Below, in pieces: positions 24,969-34,235 of a stretch of DNA of 64,000 nucleotides. Position numbers and translations under genes: made by a program. Source of the stretch: JAADHI01 sp964451325 (GTDB taxonomy: Bacteria > Nitrospirota > Nitrospiria > SBBL01 > JAADHI01); assembly GCA_964451325.1 (NCBI GenBank), contig CAYVHO010000003.1, positions 186,001 through 250,000 on the forward strand, given 5' to 3'. A model generated the notes under the pieces. It was not told where the DNA came from, searched no databases, and saw nothing but the letters and a program-made list of their open reading frames with translations. How positions within the stretch are numbered: position 1 is the first letter of the stretch; every line of letters starts with the position of its first letter.

Positions 24969-26323
24969 AAAAACAGGTCATGATGATTACCCCCAGCATT
25001 CCGCCGTATGCTGGCTCTGGTGTCTACCGAAATCTCCGTTTTATCCGTCACCTGGATCAATTGGGGTGGGGTGTCTCTGTTTTAAGCATTCGGGAAAATT
25101 GTATTCGAAAAAACCTCCCGCGTGATGATGCGCTCTTGCAGCAGATTCCGGAGGGCGTCCAGATCGAGCGTGCACATGCAACGCGGATTCTGGAAGCACT
25201 TTTACGTTTCAGAGACGGAACGAAAGAAAAGACGCCACCTCAAAAGAACAAACAAAGCACAACCACTCAAAAAGAAAAACCGAAAAAACCCTCTCTTTTT
25301 CAAAACTTAAAAGATTTTATTTCGACACTCCTACGTTTTCCTGATGCCGAAATCGGCTGGGTGCCTTGGGCCATCCTGTGCGGGCTGAAGAGCTATAAAC
25401 AAAAAAAGATAGACGTTTTTTACACTTCTGGCCCACCGCATTCCTGCCATCTTGTGGGCTGGGCACTTAAAAGACTGACGGGTCTTCCCTGGGTTGCCGA
25501 TTTCAGAGACCCCTGGACACGCCAGGGGTGGATTGAGGAAGAGACGAAAAAAACATGGCATCATCGTTGGAAAATGGCTTTGGAAAGTCGTGTGATTGCT
25601 GTTGCCGACCGAGTCATTCTAAACACAAATGAAATGCGGGATGATTTTTCAGCCTTTTACGGCGACCTCCCTCCAGAAAAGTTCACGGCAATCTATAACG
25701 GTTTTGACCCTGAAGACACCCTTTCTTCTCCAAAAAAACCGGAGAGAGAAAAGATCTTTACCGTCACCCATGCGGGCTCACTCTATAAAAAAAGAACCCC
25801 CCTTGGCCTACTCAGAGCGCTGAGTGTATTGATTGACGAAAAAAAAATTCGACAAGAACAAATCAAGATCCGGCTCATCGGACGATGTGACATTGAAGGG
25901 GTTCAAAAAGAAATTGATCAACTGGGGCTCTCTTCATGTGTCGAGCGTATTGCCTGGGTTACACATGAAGAGAGTCTAGAGGCTATCGCAACCTCAGATC
26001 TGCTTCTCCTCATTCAACCCGGAACCGGACTTCAGATCCCCGGAAAAATCTTTGAATACATCATGCTTAAAAAAAACATATTGGCATTGACCGACGATGG
26101 CGCAACAGCAAACATTGTACGGGATTATACACTGGGTGCGATTGCACCGCCGATGGACATCACATCCATTAAGAAGGCCTTACTTCAGTTTTATGAAAGA
26201 CGTTTTGACATTAAGCCACTTTCTGAAGGATATGTTCGTGCCTTGCAACATTTTAATGCAGGGGCTTTAACAAAACAGCTTGAAGGAATTTTGGAAGCGG
26301 TACAGAAAGAGGCAGATCAATAA
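24965..26323 (+). CDS. Family 4 glycosyltransferase (GT-B fold)
   Basis: A 452-residue enzyme. The N-terminal domain begins with PSIPPYAGSGVYRNLRF, the acceptor-side glycine-rich loop of GT4. The C-terminal domain has VTHAGSLYKKRTPLGLLRAL near 257 and a donor-binding region LLLIQPGTGLQIPGKIFEY near 345-363 with the conserved glutamate. A charged, lysine-rich linker (about 85-108) separates the first strands. It overlaps the Wzy-like gene by 4 bases and abuts the next gene. The sugar transferred is unknown. Confidence 0.86.
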   Translation: MKKQVMMITPSIPPYAGSGVYRNLRFIRHLDQLGWGVSVLSIRENCIRKNLPRDDALLQQIPEGVQIERAHATRILEALLRFRDGTKEKTPPQKNKQSTTTQKEKPKKPSLFQNLKDFISTLLRFPDAEIGWVPWAILCGLKSYKQKKIDVFYTSGPPHSCHLVGWALKRLTGLPWVADFRDPWTRQGWIEEETKKTWHHRWKMALESRVIAVADRVILNTNEMRDDFSAFYGDLPPEKFTAIYNGFDPEDTLSSPKKPEREKIFTVTHAGSLYKKRTPLGLLRALSVLIDEKKIRQEQIKIRLIGRCDIEGVQKEIDQLGLSSCVERIAWVTHEESLEAIATSDLLLLIQPGTGLQIPGKIFEYIMLKKNILALTDDGATANIVRDYTLGAIAPPMDITSIKKALLQFYERRFDIKPLSEGYVRALQHFNAGALTKQLEGILEAVQKEADQ

Positions 26324-28255
26324 ATGTTGGGAACAGGCCGCCTTTCTTTTTCCAAGTCTAAACGACAGATGTCCCTATTTTGGTTCTTTGTGATGGGCGC
26401 TGCGGCCGTTTTTCGCTTGTTCAATCTAGGTCAGCTTGGATTATGGGGAGACGAAGGGTATTCCGCACTTTCCGCGCAAGCCATTCTGGAACATGGATAT
26501 CCACGACTTCCCTCGGGTGGAATCTACCCACGCTCCCTAGCCTTTTTGTATCTCGAAGCACTGTCTGTTTTCATCTTTGGTTTAAATGAGTTTGCCTTAC
26601 GGTTTCCCGTCGCCCTCATGGGGCTTGCGGTAATTATCCTCACCTATAAACTCAGCCAGCGCTTGTTTACACAAAACGTCGCACTTGTGGTCGTCGTTCT
26701 CGTGGCCTTTTCTGGCTGGGAAATTGAATTTTCACGCAATGCAAGAATGTACATTTTTTTTCAATTCTTTTTTTTGCTCAGCGTTTATGTCTTTTATCGC
26801 GGCTGTATTGAAGGTGAAAAACGATATCAGTGGTTCGTCATTCCAATTTGGGTTTTTACAATATTTGTCCACCAGCTGAGTATTACGCTTGTAGGCATTC
26901 TCGTGATTCCCTTCTTTATTCAAAAATTTGACCTTAAAAAAAAGTGTGCATTCCTTCCTGGCATTTTCCTCGTGGGAATCGTATGGGTCTTTGCTAAGCG
27001 CCTTCAAGGTTATTTACGATTCGGAGGGCTTACAAGCAGTCCATCCGGCGGAGAAAATTTCCCCATTGCAAGACCTGCAAGCGACTTAATCGAAACTTTG
27101 ATCAAAAATTCTGGGATCTCCTTTTTTATCCTCACTGGTCTTGGAACGGGAATTCTCTTATTTCTAATCTATCAAAGCTTTCGGTCTAGAGGAGACCGCA
27201 TAAAATATCTTTATCTCACCCTCATCCTAATCGCAAGTTTTTTGAACCAGTTGGCACTGGCTTCGGTGCTTATTTTTGGCTACACCTTTCTTTTTTTTAA
27301 AGACTTACGATCATGGCGGGAAAAGCCCTTTCTGATCGGGTGTGTCATTTGTATCAGCGCTTTCTTTTTCTGGCTCATTTGGGGCTTATCTCAAGGGTTT
27401 CACTTAAGTAAAATTCTAAGCCTAACACTACAATATCCTTACTTAAAGGATCGCTTTTTAAAATACTATCTGCCCGGGTGGCCACTCGAAATGTTGCTTG
27501 CAGGCATCGGAGGGATATTGTTATGGCAGTCAGTTATTTTATATCGTAAGAAAGAAAGCATTGTTGCATTGCTTTCTTTCGTCGGGCCTATTTTATTGCT
27601 CAGTTTTGCAAACGCAAACGATAACTCTGCGCGTTATAGTTTTCACCTCTTTCCCTTCCTGCTGATGTTTGAGGCCTATGCGCTTGTTTTTATCGGTCAC
27701 CATTTTTTTGCAAACAAAAAAATGGTGATGATTCCGATTTTTTTGTTTGTTCTTTTTTTCGCATTGAGTGATACGCGCTTGAGCCATCTTGGCAATATAA
27801 TCTTTCGAGGCTATGGGGACACGTTTGAAAGACCCATCCCCATGAGCAGAAAGTCCTACACCTTTTATCCTGATTATAAATCAACATCTAATTACATTAA
27901 ATCACACCTCTCTGTTGGAGATATTGTTGTCAGTATGCGTGAACTGATTCCCTTCTATTATGTTCAAAAAATTGACTATATTTGGCAGGGAACGGGGGAA
28001 GTACGTTTCAGCCCGCTCCTTAATGATACAAATGCAAAAATGATCAATCATTCTGAAATAACCGACTTGTTGTCGAAGGACAAAACACAGCGGATTTGGT
28101 TTTTGTCAGACCCTTTTCGCATCGCAAAACTAAAAAGAGAAAAGGATCAGAATGCCTTATCCTTTCTCTCACATATTTCTAATTGTATCGTTTATCGTGG
28201 TCAAGACAACAAAACTACCGTTCACCTTCTTGTGGCGGATAACAATTGCCTGTAG
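26324..28255 (+). CDS. PMT/ArnT-like (GT39-type) membrane glycosyltransferase
   Basis: A 643-residue protein with about 11-12 transmembrane helices and a C-terminal soluble domain (about 500-643). The first periplasmic loop has LWGDEGYSALSAQ near 38-50, holding the acidic pair (Asp-Glu) that is the catalytic motif of polyprenyl-phosphate-sugar-dependent transferases such as ArnT and PMT. It would use lipid-linked sugars like those made by the GtrB-like enzymes upstream to modify the polymer or lipid A in the periplasm. Two perfect hairpins lie inside the gene (27550-27580 and 27698-27727). The ATG directly follows the previous stop. Confidence 0.82.
   Translation: MLGTGRLSFSKSKRQMSLFWFFVMGAAAVFRLFNLGQLGLWGDEGYSALSAQAILEHGYPRLPSGGIYPRSLAFLYLEALSVFIFGLNEFALRFPVALMGLAVIILTYKLSQRLFTQNVALVVVVLVAFSGWEIEFSRNARMYIFFQFFFLLSVYVFYRGCIEGEKRYQWFVIPIWVFTIFVHQLSITLVGILVIPFFIQKFDLKKKCAFLPGIFLVGIVWVFAKRLQGYLRFGGLTSSPSGGENFPIARPASDLIETLIKNSGISFFILTGLGTGILLFLIYQSFRSRGDRIKYLYLTLILIASFLNQLALASVLIFGYTFLFFKDLRSWREKPFLIGCVICISAFFFWLIWGLSQGFHLSKILSLTLQYPYLKDRFLKYYLPGWPLEMLLAGIGGILLWQSVILYRKKESIVALLSFVGPILLLSFANANDNSARYSFHLFPFLLMFEAYALVFIGHHFFANKKMVMIPIFLFVLFFALSDTRLSHLGNIIFRGYGDTFERPIPMSRKSYTFYPDYKSTSNYIKSHLSVGDIVVSMRELIPFYYVQKIDYIWQGTGEVRFSPLLNDTNAKMINHSEITDLLSKDKTQRIWFLSDPFRIAKLKREKDQNALSFLSHISNCIVYRGQDNKTTVHLLVADNNCL
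27550..27580. repeat. Intragenic perfect 11-bp hairpin
   Basis: GAAAGAAAGCA (27550-27560) and its exact complement (27570-27580) around a 9-base loop, inside the GT39-like gene. Confidence 0.7.
27698..27727. repeat. Intragenic perfect 13-bp hairpin with 4-base loop
   Basis: CACCATTTTTTTG (27698-27710), loop CAAA, then the exact complement (27715-27727), followed by a T-rich stretch (near 27738). It lies in the coding sequence of a late membrane helix of the GT39-like gene. Confidence 0.7.
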
Positions 28256-29760
28256 ACAAAGAAGAGCACAAACCCAGCTCAGATCAACTCGCGCGTTCTG
28301 TAAAAAAAGGGGCTGTTTGGACCTTTTTAGGCCGTTTCCTTGTGTTTTTGATTAACATGGGGGGCAGCATTGTGATAGCACGCCTGCTCGAACCGGAAGA
28401 CTTTGGGGTCTTTGGTATTGCCCTTCTTTTCACAGGGCTTGCAACCCGTTTTGGAAATGTCGGTTTTGGTTTAGCCCTGGTTCAGCGAGAGGAGATCGAA
28501 GACGCCCATGTCTCCTCCCTTTTTGTCGTTAATTTGTGTCTGTTTTCGACGATCGCAGTACTGCTCATGTGGCTTTCACCCGAAATTGGAGTCTATTTCG
28601 ATAGCCCAAAGACCGGGGAAGTGCTGTTTGTTTTGGCCTTTCTTTTCTTTTTAAAACCCTTTTCATCCGTTGCGCGTGCCCTCCTTCAACGTAAAATGGC
28701 CTTTAAAAGCACGGCGATTGCGGGTTCTTTACAACACTTTCTGGGCGTCCTTTCTGCCATTGTTCTTGCCTGGCACGGATTTGGGGTTTGGAGCCTTGTT
28801 TATGCAGAGCTTGTGGGAGCCTCAGTCAGTCTGGTGGTGCTGATGATGTACGCAAAGTGGCGGCCGAGTTTTTCGTATCATCATAGGGCCATGAAGGATC
28901 TGTATGCCTTTGGCATCGCGATCTTTTTTAAACGAATTTTGACTTACGGCGCGGACAAGGTGGATTTTTTGATTATCGGCAAACGTCTCGGCACCGCCCC
29001 GCTTGGATTTTACGAAAAAGCCTATAATCTCATGAATATGACCATTAAAGAGCTTGGCGATAAAATGGAGCCTGTACTCTTTAGGGCATTTTCAAAGATT
29101 CAAAATGATCGCGGGAGGATTCTTGCCGCTTACAACAAAGTGCTTCTGACCTTTTCATTGATTAGTTATCCTATTTTTTTTGGTCTCGCCTCTGTTGCTC
29201 CGCCGTTTATTTTCCTGCTCTACGGAGAAAAATGGATGCCGAGTGTGATCCCCCTACAAATCATGTGTCTTTCAGGTCTTTTACGCTTACACTTGAAGGT
29301 CACAAGTATCGTCATGAATGCCATGGGAAAGGTAAAAGTTGAGGCCTGGATTCGCATGGTCGCCTTTGTACTCCTCATCGTGGGTTGTTGGATTGGCAGT
29401 CAGTGGGGGATCATCGGTGTGGCAAGCGCAGCCACCATTGTAAGTGGGATTCTTTCTATTGCGACAACCCTCTATTTTGGGCGACTGACTCAATTGAGTT
29501 ACCTCGCCCTCATGCGTCCACAAACCGCTCCTTTTATTGCTTCGATATTTATGTACGGTATGGTACTATTGTTTCAGAATTGGTTCTCTGACGTAAGTGG
29601 GGCCTACTCCTTTCCATCACTTTTTTTATCTGTTGCCGTTGGTGTCATAACCTATATCAGTGCCTTTTTTGTTCTGCGTCCAGCCCCGGTTCTTGCTTTA
29701 ATGAAAGAGTTTTTAGTGGACCTCAAGCCCCTATTCGAAAAGTTAAAACGATCATCTTGA
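28246..29760 (+). CDS. Polysaccharide flippase (Wzx/MOP superfamily)
   Basis: A 504-residue membrane protein with 12-14 helices. The conserved N-terminal block GAVWTFLGRFLVFLINMG followed by IVIARLLEPEDFGVFGIA is the hallmark of the MviN/Wzx branch that flips lipid-linked repeat units across the inner membrane. The mid-protein YGADKVDFLIIGKRLG and FYEKAYNLMNM are also typical. The frame has only a TTG start (28246), overlapping the previous gene by 10 bases. Together with the Wzy-like protein it indicates a Wzx/Wzy-type assembly route; no Wzz/Wza/Wzc is in the window. Confidence 0.9.
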   Translation: MPVDKEEHKPSSDQLARSVKKGAVWTFLGRFLVFLINMGGSIVIARLLEPEDFGVFGIALLFTGLATRFGNVGFGLALVQREEIEDAHVSSLFVVNLCLFSTIAVLLMWLSPEIGVYFDSPKTGEVLFVLAFLFFLKPFSSVARALLQRKMAFKSTAIAGSLQHFLGVLSAIVLAWHGFGVWSLVYAELVGASVSLVVLMMYAKWRPSFSYHHRAMKDLYAFGIAIFFKRILTYGADKVDFLIIGKRLGTAPLGFYEKAYNLMNMTIKELGDKMEPVLFRAFSKIQNDRGRILAAYNKVLLTFSLISYPIFFGLASVAPPFIFLLYGEKWMPSVIPLQIMCLSGLLRLHLKVTSIVMNAMGKVKVEAWIRMVAFVLLIVGCWIGSQWGIIGVASAATIVSGILSIATTLYFGRLTQLSYLALMRPQTAPFIASIFMYGMVLLFQNWFSDVSGAYSFPSLFLSVAVGVITYISAFFVLRPAPVLALMKEFLVDLKPLFEKLKRSS

Positions 29761-30893
29761 AAAAACGGACGCATGAAAAAATTCACATTGCCTTTCTCGT
29801 TCATACTTACGGGTTTGGAGGCCTAGAAAATATGGTAACAAACCTCGTGAACCGTTTGGACTCTCATATTTTCGCGTCGACGATTATCAGTTTTGCCCCC
29901 TTAAAACCCCTCAATAATCGTGTTGATCTCAATCGTGTTCAGGTCTTTTCCCTCAATAAAAATCGCGGCAACAACCCTCTATTGATTTACAAAATATGCC
30001 GATTGCTCAAAAAAATAGAAGCCGATATTGTACAGACACACAATTGGGGAACTGCCTTAGAAGGTATTTTGGGTGCGAAACTGGCTGGTGTTCAAAGCAT
30101 CATCCACGCAGAACGTGGCACAATTGAAGAGAAAAAACGCAACACTTTTTTACAACGATTTTTATGGGGGCAAGCACATCGCGTACTTTCGGTTTCTGAA
30201 GCACACCGGAAAAAAATGACAAATATCGTGGGCTACCCTCATGAGCAGATCAGGCCCATTGTCAATGGAGTCGATACGGAAAAATTTTCTCCGAATCCAG
30301 GGGTAAAAAACGAAATTCGGACTAAACTAGGCCTTAAAAAAGACAGTATCTGCATCGGGACTGTCGGGAGTTTGAGGGCTGTTAAAAATCAAATGCTGTT
30401 AATCAGAGCCTGCAAGACAATACTGGCTCGCTTTGATCATGTTGAGGTCGTAATCATTGGAGAAGGGCCGCTCAAATCTCAACTCAAACAAGCAGTGAAA
30501 TCCCTACGACTTTCGGAAAAAATTCATTTCACGGGGGGCCAGTCGAACATCCACGAGATTATGAATGCCCTTGATATTTTTGTGCTCCCTTCTTTGAGCG
30601 AAGGCATGCCTAATGCCGTACTAGAAGCCATGGCCTGCGGCATTCCAAGTATCGCAACCAAAGTCGGGGGCGTCCCTGAAGTCATTGAAAACAACAAAAG
30701 TGGGATCATGATTTCATCTGAAGATGAACCCGCATTGATCCAATCATTGGGCCAGCTTATTGAAAATCAAAACCGCAGAAAAACCTTGGGGAGCGAAGGG
30801 AGAAAAAGAGTACTCTCGCATTTTGATTTAAAAAAAATGGTCTCAACATATGAAATGTTGTATCGATCTTTGATCCAGAAGGCCCATTTGTAG
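29757..30893 (+). CDS. Family 4 glycosyltransferase
   Basis: A 378-residue GT-B enzyme. The N-terminus has VHTYGFGGLENMVTNLVNRL, the middle TVGSLRAVKNQMLLIRA near 202, and the donor site SLSEGMPNAVLEAMACGIP near 278-296 with the E(x7)E motif. It starts with TTG overlapping the flippase stop by 4 bases; no ATG is available near the conserved start. The next gene begins on the last base of its stop codon. Confidence 0.9.
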   Translation: MKKRTHEKIHIAFLVHTYGFGGLENMVTNLVNRLDSHIFASTIISFAPLKPLNNRVDLNRVQVFSLNKNRGNNPLLIYKICRLLKKIEADIVQTHNWGTALEGILGAKLAGVQSIIHAERGTIEEKKRNTFLQRFLWGQAHRVLSVSEAHRKKMTNIVGYPHEQIRPIVNGVDTEKFSPNPGVKNEIRTKLGLKKDSICIGTVGSLRAVKNQMLLIRACKTILARFDHVEVVIIGEGPLKSQLKQAVKSLRLSEKIHFTGGQSNIHEIMNALDIFVLPSLSEGMPNAVLEAMACGIPSIATKVGGVPEVIENNKSGIMISSEDEPALIQSLGQLIENQNRRKTLGSEGRKRVLSHFDLKKMVSTYEMLYRSLIQKAHL

Positions 30894-31993
30894 TGACCTC
30901 ACCCATACAAAAAAAACCAATGGAACGCAATCGACTTAAAGAACCCAAATTCCAAAACAAAAAAAGAAAAGCAGCCTATATGCGTGTCACGACACGATTG
31001 GCTCAGGAATCAGAACATTATTTTGGAGAACAAAATCCCCCTATTTTTTCAATCGTGCGTATTTTCAGTCGCCCTTTTTCCGATATCGTTCAATGTCGTG
31101 TCCAATGGCCTCAAAGAAATTTTGGCATATACATTAAGTTCTCTCTTGTACAAAAAAAGAAAGAAGGCGAACATGAGCGCATCCTAAGGAATACCACAAG
31201 AGAGATAGATGTGATGCAGAAGTTTTCCGATTTTTTTTCTCAGGAGAACGCGGTGTCTGTCCCTGATGTGGTCGCTTTTTTTCCAGATGAGCTGGCTGTC
31301 GTCACAAAAGAAAAAGAAGGCCTTCCCTTAATGAAACTCATCGTGGGCTCCGCAAAAGGAAAGCCATGTTCTAAAGACCTGAATCTACTCAAACAAGCTT
31401 GTTATTCAATTGGACATGCACTGAGGGTCTTCCAAAAAATGCCTCTCATCGATACAGGGCGAGATGAATTGCCCTCAAACCTGATCGCATATATTGATTT
31501 GAGATTGAAGCTTTTGTCTGACTCCGGTTTCATAAAAACAAGTGAATCGCTCCATGTTTTGCATTATATTGAAAAACAGCTTTCAAAAATTGATAAAACG
31601 ACATTAACCCTTTGCGGTGTGCATGGAGATCTCAGTCTTGGCAATGTTTTAATCTCGCCTGAGTACGTGGTTTTTTTAGATTTAGGAATGTATCGAAAAG
31701 GCACATCATATTTCGATCTTGCTTTTTTCTATCAACATTTAGATGATTTTCGAACAAACCCATTTTTTCTAAAATCAACCATTATTCAATTACAAGATGC
31801 TTTTCTTGAGGGTTATCAGGAAGATTCCATACGAGAAAAGCCACTTTTTTTGGCCTATTACGTGCGAAATAGCGTCAATCAACTGCTTGATCTTTCGAGA
31901 ACGAATCATCTCTCTTTGATAAAAAAAATATACCAAAAGTGGCAATATCGTTCTTCTTTGTGCAATCTGAAGATAATCGTTGAAAAAAACTGA
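30893..31993 (+). CDS. Aminoglycoside-phosphotransferase-like (protein-kinase fold) sugar or lipid kinase
   Basis: A 366-residue protein of the APH/choline-kinase-like superfamily. The catalytic loop GVHGDLSLGNVLI (about 241-253, catalytic Asp in HGDLSLGN) is followed by VVFLDLGMY with the metal-binding aspartate. The N-lobe has VVTKEKEGLPL near 138. Members inside polysaccharide loci phosphorylate sugars or lipid carriers; here the substrate is unknown. Start is GTG sharing a base with the preceding stop, and the end overlaps the heparinase-like gene if that uses its TTG. Confidence 0.75.
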   Translation: MTSPIQKKPMERNRLKEPKFQNKKRKAAYMRVTTRLAQESEHYFGEQNPPIFSIVRIFSRPFSDIVQCRVQWPQRNFGIYIKFSLVQKKKEGEHERILRNTTREIDVMQKFSDFFSQENAVSVPDVVAFFPDELAVVTKEKEGLPLMKLIVGSAKGKPCSKDLNLLKQACYSIGHALRVFQKMPLIDTGRDELPSNLIAYIDLRLKLLSDSGFIKTSESLHVLHYIEKQLSKIDKTTLTLCGVHGDLSLGNVLISPEYVVFLDLGMYRKGTSYFDLAFFYQHLDDFRTNPFFLKSTIIQLQDAFLEGYQEDSIREKPLFLAYYVRNSVNQLLDLSRTNHLSLIKKIYQKWQYRSSLCNLKIIVEKN

Positions 31994-32006
31994 TCTAAAT
32001 ATTGTT

Positions 32007-34235
32007 ATGTTGATGAACAAAATCAAAAAACTACTGGTGATGCCAAAAGAAGAAATATTTTTTCGCATGGCCGAACGGCGTCTTGAGAAACGAGAATATC
32101 AAGCCCATCTTTCAGGAAAAGATCAACTGGAAGATAAAGATTTTATTCGAAAACATTGTGGTCTTTCCACTGAAAAAAATGCGACTCAGAAACTATTTGA
32201 TCATTTCTATTCTGGAACAAGAGACCATTTTTTTACCGAAAGTTATTCAAAAAAAAGCCGTGCGCTGCTGATTGAAAAATATCTGAATACCCAGGACTAT
32301 CTACTTGCAGCGGATCAAATTTGTGAAGGGCAGCTCTGTCTTTTGGGACAAGGTGTGTCCTTGGCGCAGACGGGGGAATGGCATAAAGATCCACTTGAAA
32401 ACTGCGAATGGCCACGTATTTTTTACAAACAAGTCAACAAAGCCAAACCCAGCGAAACAGTGGATATCAAATATGTCTGGGAAATGAATCGCCACCAATA
32501 CCTCATCGTTCTGGGCAAAGCCTACTGGATTTCCGGCGACGAAAAATATGCTAAAAAAGTATCTGAGATCATCGCATCCTGGATTTCAGATAACCCTTAC
32601 CATTCGGGTGTCAACTGGACCAGCTCGCTTGAATTGGCCGTACGCAGCATTTCTTGGATTTGGGCCTATTTTTTCTGCCAGGGCTCTCGGCATATGAATG
32701 TGGCATTTCACTTCATGTTTTTAAAGTCCATTTACGAACAGGGCCTCCATATGGCGCAACACCTCTCTTATTATTCGAGCCCCTATAACCATTTAATTGG
32801 AGAGGCCGCCGGACTTCACATGATTGGCAGTCTTTTTTCTCAACTCAAGGCAGGACAGGCCTGGGAAACACTGGGCTGGTCTATCTTTGAAATCAATATC
32901 GAAAAACAGTTTTTTGATGATGGCATGTGTGTCGAACAAGCAACATTTTACCATCACTTCACCTTAGGCTTTTATTTGCAAGCCACGCTACTTCGGAAAA
33001 TGAACAACAAATCCGTCTCAGAAAAAGTGCTGTCGGGTATTGAAAAAGCGCTTGATGTCTCCATGCACCTCACCCAGCCCAATGGAAAACTGCCCACCAT
33101 CGGCGACATCGACAATGCGCGATCTCTGTATTTTAATATGGAGCACTCTTGGGATTTTAGGGGCTTTTTAAGCCTTGGCGCGACCCTGTTTGACCGTTCC
33201 GATTTTAAGCGGCAAAGCAATGGGTTTTCAGAAGAATTACTTTGGCTCTGCGATGACATCTCGCTTGAAAATTTTGAGTCGATGCAAAGTACCTTGCCCG
33301 CAGAAACATCAAAGGCCTTGTCGGACAGTGGTTATTATGTGATGAGATCTGCCTGGGGAAAAGACAGCCACTATCTTTGTTTTGACTGCGGAGTGATGGC
33401 GGCAGGTTTACATCAAGACGGTGTGCCTTCTGCAGCCCACGGTCATGCAGATGCCTTGTCTTTTGAGCTTTCTGTTTTTGGAAAACCAATCCTAGCCGAA
33501 GGGGGTTTTCATACCTATTTTGGTCCCCTGGCCTGGCATCGCTATTTTCGGGAAGAGGCGGCCCACAACACCATTAAAATGGGGGGACACAAACAGGCCG
33601 AATATTGCGGGCGGCTGACCTGGAAGTCAGTGATCAATCCAAAATTACATCACTGGCGACCAGAGAACAAGGTTCAGCGCATTTGCGGTGAGATCGTTTA
33701 TAATAATCAAACGGCCCACCGGCGGGAAATACTTTCTGTAGAATCCAAGTTCTGGGTCTTGTGTGATCAACTCAAAAGTTCAGACCGAAATGAAAAGGCA
33801 ATGGCTTATTTTCATTTCGATGCTTCGGTTCAACTTGAAATAGATCGTGAAAACAAACAAATTATTGCAAGAAATGGAGAAGTCGGACTCTTGATTCAAT
33901 ATTTTGAAAATTACGAAGTCGAAGCCCGACGCGGAGAAAAAAACACAGGGCCAGAGACCGGGTGGCAAGCTGTGGGTTATGGTCACAGACAACCGACCTG
34001 GGTCTTGTCTTTTACCATTCCCCTATCAAAAAATATGGTACTGTTTCCCTTGCTGTTACTGCCTTGGAAAATGGGGCCCCTTATTTTTTCATCGAAAAAA
34101 GATGCTCCTTCAGGTTTAAAAGAAAATGTCCTTTACAGCAGCACATTTTCCTTTGATGAGCAAAACTACGAGATTTCATTTCATAAAGATGACAGCCCTT
34201 CTGTGTTGTGTAATGGAGCTTCGATTTCGAAATGA
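32007..34235 (+). CDS. Heparinase II/III-family polysaccharide lyase
   Basis: A 742-residue protein. The N-terminal alpha/alpha toroid (to about residue 380) contains NWTSSLELAVRSISWIW near 202 and the SPYNHLIGEAAGLH helix near 254. The C-terminal beta-sandwich has DGVPSAAHGHADALSF near 463-478, whose histidine belongs to the catalytic/metal site of the PL family. Heparinase II/III-type lyases cut uronic-acid polymers and often sit in alginate/EPS loci as biosynthetic editors, which fits the nearby UDP-glucose/GDP-mannose dehydrogenase. No signal peptide is obvious. The frame also opens at a TTG at 31980; the ATG at 32007 is preferred. Confidence 0.87.
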   Translation: MLMNKIKKLLVMPKEEIFFRMAERRLEKREYQAHLSGKDQLEDKDFIRKHCGLSTEKNATQKLFDHFYSGTRDHFFTESYSKKSRALLIEKYLNTQDYLLAADQICEGQLCLLGQGVSLAQTGEWHKDPLENCEWPRIFYKQVNKAKPSETVDIKYVWEMNRHQYLIVLGKAYWISGDEKYAKKVSEIIASWISDNPYHSGVNWTSSLELAVRSISWIWAYFFCQGSRHMNVAFHFMFLKSIYEQGLHMAQHLSYYSSPYNHLIGEAAGLHMIGSLFSQLKAGQAWETLGWSIFEINIEKQFFDDGMCVEQATFYHHFTLGFYLQATLLRKMNNKSVSEKVLSGIEKALDVSMHLTQPNGKLPTIGDIDNARSLYFNMEHSWDFRGFLSLGATLFDRSDFKRQSNGFSEELLWLCDDISLENFESMQSTLPAETSKALSDSGYYVMRSAWGKDSHYLCFDCGVMAAGLHQDGVPSAAHGHADALSFELSVFGKPILAEGGFHTYFGPLAWHRYFREEAAHNTIKMGGHKQAEYCGRLTWKSVINPKLHHWRPENKVQRICGEIVYNNQTAHRREILSVESKFWVLCDQLKSSDRNEKAMAYFHFDASVQLEIDRENKQIIARNGEVGLLIQYFENYEVEARRGEKNTGPETGWQAVGYGHRQPTWVLSFTIPLSKNMVLFPLLLLPWKMGPLIFSSKKDAPSGLKENVLYSSTFSFDEQNYEISFHKDDSPSVLCNGASISK

